64,000 nucleotides of DNA from Microthyrium microscopicum (taxonomy: Eukaryota > Ascomycota > Dothideomycetes > Microthyriales > Microthyriaceae): positions 1,101,769 through 1,165,768 of the forward strand of contig MU004242.1 in NCBI GenBank assembly GCA_010405405.1, read 5' to 3'. The first letter of the stretch is position 1; every line of letters starts with the position of its first letter. Positions 1 to 8,609 of this stretch are shown here, in pieces. A model generated the notes under the pieces. That model had not been told where the DNA came from. It saw only the letters and a program-made list of their open reading frames with translations, and searched no databases. A program made the position numbers and the translations under genes.

Positions 1-1
1 T

Positions 2-523
2 GGTCGTCTCATGGACGCCAACTTCCGCCGGCACGCGCGCAAGACCGGCGTCGAAGTCGTGAAAGGTCGACAGCAGAACATTGATGACTTTCCAGTTGAG
101 CGGGCGCGCTTGGAGATTTGTGTAGCATTCGTGTATCTCTCGAGCGCAGCTGTGATACCTTATGGATGGGTAATGACGTTGGCGCATCCGCCTTTGGCGG
201 TAGTGTTGATTATGCTGTTTATCTTGGGAACGTGTACATCGGCGGGATTTCAGCCGTTGAGTGCGTTGATCATTGACATCAACCCGGATGATGCTGCTGC
301 TGCGGGAGCCGCTTTTAATTTGATACGATGTGCGTTCGGAGCTGCTGCGGCCGGCTTGGTGAATTTGATGCTGGATTCGCTGGGGAGGGGGTGGACGGCG
401 ACGATGATTTCGTTGATTTGGGTTGTTGGAAGCGTTTGCTGGTGGGCAGTGATGATATATGGGCCGAAATGGAGGAAGGAGAAAAGAGATAAGAAGGCCG
501 AGAAGGAGGCCGGTAGTTCCTGA
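2..523 (+). CDS. MFS transporter, DHA1-type, C-terminal part (5' partial)
   Basis: The reading frame is already open at the left edge (codons begin at base 2, reading GRLMD), so the methionine at 11 is internal and only the last ~173 residues are present. The segment starts with the cytoplasmic loop (NFRRHARK ... QQNIDDFPVERARLE) that precedes the last helices in fungal DHA1 drug:H+ antiporters of the QDR/FLR type. Four hydrophobic helices follow (TM9-12 by position), including a small-residue helix (DDAAAAGAAFNLIRCAFGAAAAG) typical of the family. The protein ends in a short, highly charged Lys/Glu cytoplasmic tail. It would export small molecules across the plasma membrane; the substrate cannot be inferred. 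Convergent with RUB1. Confidence 0.85.
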   Translation, partial: GRLMDANFRRHARKTGVEVVKGRQQNIDDFPVERARLEICVAFVYLSSAAVIPYGWVMTLAHPPLAVVLIMLFILGTCTSAGFQPLSALIIDINPDDAAAAGAAFNLIRCAFGAAAAGLVNLMLDSLGRGWTATMISLIWVVGSVCWWAVMIYGPKWRKEKRDKKAEKEAGSS

Positions 524-906
524 GGATTTTGATAGTGCCGGGCTCTCAAAAGATGATGTAGAAGCGGTAATAGACATAGCGTGTCGGACCTAGATTCGTC
601 AATAAGTACATTAGTCTTCAACAGCGACTCTCCAAACTCCCGCTGACGGTCAGACATATACGGAACAGGAATGTCAGATAGTCACGTTAAGATTGTCCAA
701 CCGAGCACTAGAGGATTTGAGCAACATAACAGGCATATATGAGTATATTCAGCAAAGTCGACCGGTTGAATGCTGCAGTTTGTACGAAGAAAAACATAAT
801 CAACTCAAAAGTCCCAGCAGAAGAGCAGCATCGGCAACAAGACAACTCTGATGCTGTCTGTGTGCCCCAGGGCCAAACACCACGCTCACGTCAACCACTC
901 ACACCC
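524..906. other. Intergenic, convergent 3' ends of MFS and RUB1
   Basis: No coding frame is supported. It holds the 3' untranslated regions of the two converging genes; I see no repeat or RNA gene. Confidence 0.6.
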
Positions 907-1195
907 TTATAGACCACCGCGCAGAGCTAGGACCAAATGTAGCGTGCAGCCACCTGTCAACTCGTAGTCGTCTGCCTTCTTGTCGTCGGCCATTTGCTTG
1001 CCACCGTAGATGAGACGTTGCTGCTCCGGAGGGATGCCTTCCTTCTCTTCGACGCGCTCCTTGATTTTGGCGACTGTGTAGTCAGGTTCGATGTCGAGCT
1101 CGACTTCGCGGCCGGTAAGGGTACGGATCCTATAAGAGTTAGCTTGCGCTTAGGATGAGAGTCTGGTAGGACCAAGCGACGTACTTGATGAGCAT
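907..1195 (-). CDS. RUB1: Ubiquitin-like modifier NEDD8/Rub1
   Basis: Two exons on the minus strand, 1195-1185 and 1129-907, with a 55-nt GT-AG intron (1184-1130). The spliced 77-residue product begins [20 protein letters not shown] and contains [19 protein letters not shown], diagnostic of NEDD8 rather than ubiquitin. It ends ALRGG followed by one extra Leu, so a C-terminal hydrolase must remove a single residue to expose Gly-Gly. The product is conjugated to cullins through the Ula1-Uba3/Ubc12 cascade to activate cullin-RING ligases. The first exon is only 11 nt (MLI plus two bases of Lys), which ORF-based gene finding would miss. The frame and length agree exactly with the family, so confidence is high. 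Confidence 0.95.
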
Positions 1196-1812
1196 TTTGG
1201 GTTGGAAGTCTGTGAGGGATGGTAGAGATAGGTGGCCCTTTGAGGGTGGGGTGGGAGCTTGCTTGATGTGGAATGTGTTGACGTTGAAGTCTCTCAGGCT
1301 AGGAGAGAGGGAGAGCGACCTTTATGAGGGATGTCGAAAGTGTTTGTCAAACAAGCAGAGGATATGCAGGTCTAGGCAGCGGCAGGCAATAATAATGCGT
1401 TGAGAGAGGCTACGACCAGATGGCTCACCTTGGAAATGGAAGTTGGAGGGGCAAAGCAGCCGAGCCTTCTTTAGTCAGCACTACAAGGCTGACCGCAAGG
1501 CTGAGAAAGCGATGTGCAATTATCAGAGATATTTTCACGAAAAGGGTAGGGAGGGTCATTCTACAAGTGGATATAATCAAGCGCCCATTATCCCTAGAGT
1601 AATTACAATAGCAACTCACCAGGAAATGTACTCGACAGTAAATCAGCCATGGCCATGTTTAAGGGTGGTGAAATAATCAGTCCACAGGTCAAGTCTTCCA
1701 CCTGTATTGTGATTACATTAGAACCAGAGACAAACACGAAATACAGTTTCATAGGTAGTTTCAGTCCTTAAGCTAAGTGAGCCTGAAATGCTTGCGCATC
1801 CACAATACAGCC
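1196..1812. other. Intergenic between RUB1 start and F-box-like gene
   Basis: This holds the RUB1 promoter and the end of the next minus-strand gene. Several overlapping 60-77-codon frames exist, but none has recognisable motifs or splice-supported extension. I see nothing else. Confidence 0.5.
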
Positions 1813-2948
1813 TTATTCCCATGCCTCGAACCGACTAGTGTTAGTAACACCATTGTACACCTCGCACAGATTCTCGTCGCCCTTCTCTCGGTTGTCGCAA
1901 ATCATACGAAGGCGGCTCGAAAACCCGAAATGGAATGCCGGATTTGCCTCATAGCGCCATACTACTCTCCGACCAGGAAATGCTTCGAGCTGCCCCATCA
2001 CTTGTCGGATGAACTGAATATGTTTGCGCTCTTTCTGGAAACAGGTGTAGCTATTGATGAAGATTTCAGAGTGGCGAGGGCGGAGTATGCTGTAGCTGAG
2101 CTGTCTCGTCCACATGCCATCAGTAGCAGCAAACTGTCTGCGAACGTCGAATTCTACAACCACACGCTTGATCCTCGCATCATCGAAATTTCTCCAAGCG
2201 AACACAGCGTCGAGTCCGGGCAGAAGCATACCTTGCTGCATATCTTCTCCAAAGGAACATTGTAGATCTTCGTCATTGATTAGCTCTCCCTTTTTCCATT
2301 TGTGCCAGGCCATTTCGAACGACATGTCGACACGTATAGAAATTTCTTGCAGAGCTGGAAGTATGGTACTGTGATGATGTCCGACAAAAACCATTGTTCT
2401 TCGTGACGGGATGCAGATCTTTTTAATGAACTTCACGGCGTGAAAGGGAAAGTCGACGAAGCTCGTGGAGATCGCGTCTCTCCAAGTACGAAGAGAGAAG
2501 GTGATACTAGAGTATAGCACAGGCTGTGCTTCACACAGGAGCTGTCGACAGGTGGCAAGAATTTGAGGATGAACGCTATCGTCTTCCGGTATGTCTTCTC
2601 GAGGTAGCCCCGTGTATTTTGAAAGAGTGACTGGTCCGGATATTGATTCCAAAGCCAAAGTATAGCGCCGAGTCTGCTTCACCTAGAATATGTGAGAAAA
2701 ACTTACCTCACAAAGGTTCGTTTGGACGTGACAGCTGTGAAAATGTTTTCACACCGAGACGGAGATATGATCACTTTTGACTTAGAGAGGGGAGCCATAT
2801 TACTTACTGGCACGAGTAGATATTTGTAGATTTCAAGTCGCATCTCCACCGGTATTTTGAGTAGATAGCACTTTGTCGACTGTAGTTGTTCATTCTTGAC
2901 TTCAGTTTGGTCGGCGTTGACATGATTGTTACCTTGCACAGCCTCCAT
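1813..2948 (-). CDS. F-box/2EXR-like protein, copy 1
   Basis: Two exons, 2948-2808 and 2682-1813, joined by a 125-nt intron (donor GTAAGT right after the Val-Pro of YLLVP; acceptor TATTCTAG). The predicted protein has 336 residues. The N-terminal motif LLKIPVEMRLEIYKYLLVP resembles the F-box/2EXR start motif of ascomycete proteins. Next comes HPQILATCRQLLCEA, a hallmark of this family, then a long body of unknown fold, and the ending LCEVYNGVTNTSRFEAWE. The intron sits at the same place (after VP/IP, phase 0) as in the copy at 31614-32632, and the two align over their whole length, so they are paralogs. A role as a substrate-recognition protein is possible for F-box types but is not shown here; no Skp1-binding evidence can be read from sequence. 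Confidence 0.72.
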
Positions 2949-4103
2949 GTTGAGCTTCTGTTTCCAAGTTGGAAGACAGCGATGACGGAACTGGTGAGTG
3001 ATGTGTCTTATTTCGCCGCTATCTTTTTCGAATTAGGTTTTTTGCGCCGAGAAGTTTGGCAGCAGTTATGCGTTGCCGGGCGTGAGGAAGAGAATGCTGC
3101 TTGTGAGCAACGCTGCGATTTCTGCTCTCCAGAAAGGCATCAACTGATGGCCTTTCTGGTGTATTCCAGCGGTACCTCGAGACAAATCTTGGAAGTGGTG
3201 GATGGGGTGATGGCGTGTGGGAGATAAATAAGTGCTAGATAATCTGGAGGGGGATGAAACTTCAATGTTCTTGGTTGACCGCGTGCTACTCCTTCCCAAA
3301 TGAGAGCAAGGGAGTAGACTAGTGCGGATTGAAACCTGAGGCTATCATCGGGTGAGGACCTGCCATCCATAGCAGTTGCCTTCTTTTGATTCTTGTGAAC
3401 TCAAGCCCCTCAAATGTAACTGTCCATTGATTAGGAGAAAGGACGGCAGGAAACAGGACAAGCTGACTCACCCCGAAAAGCACTGCCATACATCATCAAC
3501 TCAGCGGTGTTTCTAAGGGACGCAACAACGATTATGCTATGAAGCAAACATGTCCATAATCGGTTTATAGATCGACCATTGTCTTTTCAAAGTATGCCTT
3601 GAGGTTTAACTGGAAACACGGTGACCTGACACGAAAACACGAAAACACGAAAAGGAGAACATCAGTACGACAAAGGAGAAGCATAGATAAGCAGTACAAA
3701 CCCCATATCAGCTTTATTGATAACATTAAAAATGACTCGGTTTACCGAACATGTAGGGGTTAGCCGAAGCCGGACCAGGCCTCAGGCCTGGAGTGAGCCG
3801 GCTCGGCTAGATTCGGGTAGATCGGCTGATTAGATAAGGGTTTTTACCCGCTTATTAAGAGTAGCGTCTGCATAGCCCATTAGCGTAGCTGAAAGACAAT
3901 AAACAAGATTCAACAACAACATTAAAAATGATTTATGACAATCGAGGTTTCATAACGCCATCCTATGCTGTGGCATCGGAACAAAGGTAGTATCAATGAC
4001 CCGGCCATCCTACTCGACAAAGTTTGCTAGCGCTGAACGACATATGAGAGGGATTGGACGAGTGTATTCGAGTATTGCCCGCAGAATGCGATAACCAACG
4101 AGC
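2949..4103. other. Intergenic, with a direct-repeat-flanked stem-loop segment
   Basis: No coding frame is supported in 1.15 kb. There is a short (ACACGAAA)3 tract at 3629-3653. The segment 3722-3931 is bounded by two identical 14-mers (AACATTAAAAATGA) and contains nested inverted repeats; it is described as a separate feature. Confidence 0.5.
3722..3931. repeat. Stem-loop segment flanked by 14-bp direct repeats (MITE-like)
   Basis: Direct repeats AACATTAAAAATGA lie at 3722-3735 and 3918-3931. Between them, CCAGGCC-TCA-GGCCTGG forms a perfect 7-bp hairpin (3775-3791) inside a longer imperfect stem (TAGCCGAAGCCGG at 3761-3773 against GCCGGCTCGGCTA at 3797-3809). The layout could be a small non-autonomous insertion with target duplication, or simply a structured 3' region downstream of SPT3. 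No terminal inverted repeats adjoin the direct repeats. Confidence 0.35.
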
Positions 4104-5674
4104 TTATATCTACACCATGTTAGTGAATTCCTGAACGACATGTTAAAAGACCTCACCAGACGCAAATTAGCCAATATTGGCCGACCAAGAACTTTGGCTC
4201 CATATATCTGCTTCGGCGTAGGCTGCTGCAGACGTCGAAATCCCTCCTGAATGTGCTCTTTCCGGACTGGCTCTCTCTCCTCCTCTGGTCCATCAAACAA
4301 TCCAACTTCTCGCTTGCGCTTGCGACTCTTTCCTGCCGCGCCACTATCACCACCCATCAGCTTCTTATCCTGATCCTCCTCCATCTTGACCTTGAGAGCC
4401 TCCTCTGTAAGTGTCTGCACCATTTCAAAGGTCAGAAAGCCGAGAATATCCAACACATCATCGTGTGGCTTGGTTCCAACAATAGCATCCATATTGACCC
4501 ACTCGCGGAACCGCTTTCCCTTGCGGTACGTAAACGACGCCTGTCGACATTCTGACCAGTGCATATAGGCCTCCTTTGACATGTGCTTCGTACGTTCATC
4601 CGCATACTTGAGCCGTTCAAGAGTCGCCGCATTCATCTCACGCTCTTCTTCGTCGTCCTCGTCGTCTCGGGGCGGTACCTGTTCGCTGAAAAATGAGGAT
4701 ACATCCCACGGCAGAGTGACACGCGCCTTTTTGGCGGCGCCAGATGCAGCGGGCGCGCCTTTCTTAGGGTCGCCACCGGCTGCTGGGCCGCCTACTGGGC
4801 CTGCGGCGAGAGCTTCTTCTTCAGCGGCTAGGGTTGCGTCTCCGCCGGCTCGGTCTTCGGATTCGTTGAGATTTTTGCGCACGTCTTTCCATTGGAGGAA
4901 GTGGAGAAGACGACTTAGTTTGCCTTTGTCGTGGCGGTAGAGAAACATGAGTTCGTCGGGGGTGATGGTGCGACTACCTCGTCGATTGGCTAGTTCTACA
5001 GCTCGGCGGAGCTAGAGTAGGCTGTTAATGAGGATGCTTTTGAAAATTTGGGAAGACTTACCAATTCCTTAACTTGCTGTTGCACAATGTACTCGACAAG
5101 AATTGTGGTTTCTGAGGATGGGTCACCAGTTTCACCGGACACGAACATCATCTGTTCCAGAAATTCGTTAGCGATGGCTGCTGCTTCTGAGTTGCAAGCA
5201 CAATCCATTTTGTCGGATGCCAGGAACTGGGAAAACTTGTCGGAGGGAAGTAATCTGTAGCCAGGGTAGGTGTTGAGGTGTTGGCACTTATTGTTCTCAC
5301 TCTAGCTTTGGGAGTTCGACCTTTTAAATTTCTGGTTGGACTTTCAAACTCTGAGGTGACCCGAGTCAAATGAGGGCCATCGAACCCACTCAAATAAAGA
5401 GTCCAAGCGATATGCACTCGTGATCGCTCTTTGACAGAGCTCATTTCCTCCAGCTCAATGACTAACCGTAGAGTCAAATGGTCTGGGAGTCTTCCAAATA
5501 GATCTTGTTTGTAGCTGTATCATACGACATGCCGGATAAGAAAACATAATAAGGGACATATCATGGGACTTGGCGTCCAGATATTTGACTGCTAGTGTAT
5601 GAAAGTTTAAGAGAAACACATACCTGTTGGATCTCGGTCCGGTATTTCTGTTTCTTGCTCGCTTCGTCCGCCAT
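4104..5674 (-). CDS. SPT3: SAGA complex subunit Spt3
   Basis: Four exons on the minus strand: 5674-5624, 5151-5062, 5011-4157 and 4109-4104, giving 333 residues. Exon 1 encodes MADEASKKQKYRTEIQQ and exon 2 continues MMFVSGETGDPSSETTILVE, the canonical first histone fold of Spt3. The second part carries PWDVSSFF, KEAYMHWSECRQASFTYRKG, PHDDVLDILGFLTFEMVQ and HIQEGFRRLQ, all conserved in the yeast protein. The last intron (4156-4110, with CTAAC branch site) leaves a final exon of Ile plus stop, giving the usual LRLI ending. Spt3 works with TBP inside SAGA in the nucleus. Intron 1 is 472 nt, far longer than the others. An in-frame ATG at 5208 would allow an alternative start that reads into exon 2. 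Divergent from DPH5. Confidence 0.94.
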
Positions 5675-6073
5675 GATGTATAAGATGGATCAAGATCTGT
5701 TTATTTGTTGAGGTATATGGTCCGAAGCCGATTGCGACGATCTGAATGGCGGCGGCTTCGTACGATCGGTATTCTAACGCGTTCGTCACCGAATTCGCCG
5801 TTGGCTCTTGCCATGCAAGTCGCGGGCTGTCCAGATCAAGGTCGTGCTGTTATCCGCAAGTAATCGCATGGCGCCCATTACCGGCTGTGGAATTGAAGAT
5901 AAAAGAACAATATGCTAAGATTAGCATATGGTACGGATGTGCAGCTCGGATGAAGTTACGATAGAGTCTTGGCGTTTGTCTGGGCGGCCTCATGTTGTCT
6001 CATTCATGACCCGCGCAGCTGGGAAAACCTTAAATTCTCGATTACTCTTTCCGCCTTTCAATCTGCTGTCGCA
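5675..6073. promoter_or_regulatory. Divergent promoter region SPT3 / DPH5
   Basis: This is the 399-bp space between the start codons of two divergently transcribed housekeeping genes. It contains no supported coding frame; the in-frame extension upstream of DPH5 has no ATG. I see no clear TATA box. Confidence 0.5.
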
Positions 6074-7049
6074 ATGTTCTACTTCATTGGCCTCGGCCTT
6101 GCAGATGAAAAAGACATTACTGTCAAAGGCTTGGAGATAGTCCAGCGAGCCGAGCGTGTCTATCTCGAGGCCTACACAGCCATTCTGATGGTAGATCAAG
6201 AAAAATTGGTGCGTGGAATATCTGTAATTCCTTACATCATAAAAAATTCTAACTTGCCACCGCATTAGTAGGAAGCCTTTTATGGCCGACCCTTGATTCT
6301 TGCCGACCGCGAGATGGTCGAGTCGTCCAGCGACACCATCCTCGAGAATGCCGCCAACGTCGACATTGCCTTCCTCGTAGTCGGCGATCCTTTCGGGTGA
6401 GCAACTTCAACCTTAATCTACGTCCTTTCAATGACTAAATCCATTAAGCGCGACAACTCACACCGATCTCTCGCTACGTGCTCGCGCCCTGAACATACCC
6501 ACCCGCACCGTCCACAACGCCTCCATCCTCACCGGCGTCTCCATAACCGGCCTATCACTGTACAACTTCGGCCAAACCACAAGCATGGTATTCTTCACCG
6601 AATCCTGGCGACCTGCGAGCTTCTATGACCGACTAGCTGAAAATGCGTCCCTCGGTCTGCACTCGCTTGTCCTGCTCGATATCAAGGTCAAGGAACCAGA
6701 TCTAGATGCTTTGGCGCGCACAGGCAGAGTCAAGTATGACCCTCCACGCTTCATGAGTTGCGCGCAATGTGTTTCGCAAATGCTTGAGATCGAAGAGTCG
6801 CGTGAGCAGGGCGTATGCAAGGCGGACAAACTGGTGGTTGGTGTGGCTAGAGTGGGCTCAGAAAATCAGATTGTGGTTGCGGGCACGTTGGGTGAGATGC
6901 GAGATGTTGAATTGGGAGAACCGTTGCATAGTGTTGTGCTGTTGGGGACGCGTACTTATGATTTGGAGCGGGAGTTTCTGCTTGAGTTTGCAAAGAACAA
7001 GGAGAGCTTTAATAAGGCTTGGGAGGAAGGTGGTTATGGAAAGGCATGA
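6074..7049 (+). CDS. DPH5: Diphthine methyl ester synthase Dph5
   Basis: Three exons (6074-6208, 6272-6396, 6449-7049) with introns of 63 and 52 nt give 286 residues, the usual length. The N-terminus [20 protein letters not shown] is the canonical Dph5 start and decides the start codon. It is followed by [33 protein letters not shown] (SAM-binding loop), [20 protein letters not shown] and [15 protein letters not shown], all family hallmarks. The enzyme is a SAM-dependent methyltransferase that modifies the histidine of elongation factor 2 in the second step of diphthamide synthesis in the cytosol. Splice sites are consensus and restore the frame exactly. It converges on the membrane-protein gene at 7338-8000. 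Confidence 0.95.
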
Positions 7050-7337
7050 CGAAAAATTTATGGCAGAGCGCTATCCATCATAACTGCATGATAGTCCCAA
7101 ATAACATGATCCCATGACCCTAACGTGCTGGATGAAAGACATGCATAATATTAAAAATTTGCATTAACTGTTGCTGATGCCATGTATGTAAATGTACACA
7201 CACAATTAGCGCCGCGCTCATCCGTATGTCACTGCTTCTCCCGCAGGGTGGTATATGTTCCCGTTGCCTATACACACACTCTCCGCTGTACATAACGCTG
7301 CTGTACAAGGTAATCATAAATCATATGCTCTCCACAC

Positions 7338-8000
7338 TCAAGAGTACCGTCGACTTGCTGGCCGTCCACCTCCATAACCACCGCTGCTCCGTCTCCGCCC
7401 CCCTCTTCTCGGCGGCGGCAAACTCGACAAATCACTCTCCTCAATAACAATAACCTCTTCATCCCGACTCCTCCTCGGCCCCCTCCTCTCCACATAAACC
7501 TCCTCCACGCCCGGCGGACTCGGACTCGGGCCCCGACTAACAATTCTGCTGCCCATATGGCTTCCCGCGCGACTTCTCGGCAGCACGCGCTCTTCCCGCT
7601 CCTCCACAATGATCTGCGACCGACGTCGTGGTGGACTCATGGACCGTCTTCGAATGTCACCATCCACACGCCGTGAGCGACGTCTGCGCGGACGGTCGCG
7701 CACTTCGATGACTTCTTCGGTGCCGTCGAAAGTGTCTTTGTTTAGCGTGGTGGCCCAGTAGATTATCCAGATTATGAAGGTGAAAGCGGCGAGGGAGCCG
7801 AGAACTATGCCGGCGACGGCGCCGGGGGCGGGACCGCTGTTGAGACCGGCGTAGGTTGATGGGATGAATGTGCCGAGGGTTGGATCTGAAGTTGCGGCGT
7901 TTTGGCGGCGGTGGAGTGGGTTTGGGAGGGCGTGGAGGATGTTTGCGGACGCGTCGCGTAGGCGGGCGAGGGCAGGCTGAAACCCGCGTAGAGGAGGCAT
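7338..8000 (-). CDS. Uncharacterised single-pass membrane protein with Arg/Ser-rich tail
   Basis: A single-exon frame of 220 residues. Residues ~61-83 (GAVAGIVLGSLAAFTFIIWI and following) form one strong transmembrane helix preceded by a short Ser/Thr/Pro-containing segment. The C-terminal ~130 residues are basic and low in complexity, with RRRRSRR, SPPRRR, several SRGPSPSPP-like stretches and a Gly/Arg-rich end. This layout (short outer part, one helix, long disordered basic tail) is common among poorly characterised Pezizomycotina proteins. I do not recognise a named family. The tail may be a phosphorylated cytoplasmic region, which is inference. Confidence 0.7.
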   Translation of the reverse strand: MPPLRGFQPALARLRDASANILHALPNPLHRRQNAATSDPTLGTFIPSTYAGLNSGPAPGAVAGIVLGSLAAFTFIIWIIYWATTLNKDTFDGTEEVIEVRDRPRRRRSRRVDGDIRRRSMSPPRRRSQIIVEEREERVLPRSRAGSHMGSRIVSRGPSPSPPGVEEVYVERRGPRRSRDEEVIVIEESDLSSLPPPRRGGRRRSSGGYGGGRPASRRYS

Positions 8001-8609
8001 TGTTTGGGAGTTGATGTGTAAATTATGATTCTGGGAGTGTGAGATGTCGCGACATTGTTGGAGTGAAGAATGAGGTGTAGGGAGAATTGGGTGTTGGGAG
8101 AAGTAGGCTGGTTATGCACGATGATGGATTTTGTTTGGGTGGAGTGATTGAGTGAGTGGCAGGCGGCAGACGTGGTGGACATTCCCAGCTTTCCCATACC
8201 CAGCACGCCAGCACCAGCACCAGCCTCGCCAAAATTAGAGCCAACTTCTCATCAATCACATCTCCCAAGTTTGATTGGACTAACGTTATACCCAGTTCCT
8301 CAGGTTCCTGGAAATCTTCAAACTGCTTCAAAATATAATGCGCCTTGGATAGTGATATTGAAGTGTTGTGTTCAAAGTAAGGGAAGCACACGGCGCGGCC
8401 CGCTTGCCCACACCACTCTTTTTGTGGCTTCTTACACAGCACTTGAGTCGCTTGAGCTCTTCCAAGATTCCAGGCACCATTCCAGTAAATTTAAATCAAC
8501 CAGGCAGGAATTCTCCCACGATCAAGACCTGGGATTTGGATGCCACAGGAACTGTTCCATGGCGTTACCTGCTCATCTCCACTCGGTTGCAGGCTGATAC
8601 CAACCAAAA
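8001..8609. promoter_or_regulatory. Divergent promoter region, membrane protein / COG4
   Basis: A 609-bp space between divergent start codons. Overlapping short frames on both strands lack motifs and are taken as chance. I see no repeat. Confidence 0.45.
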
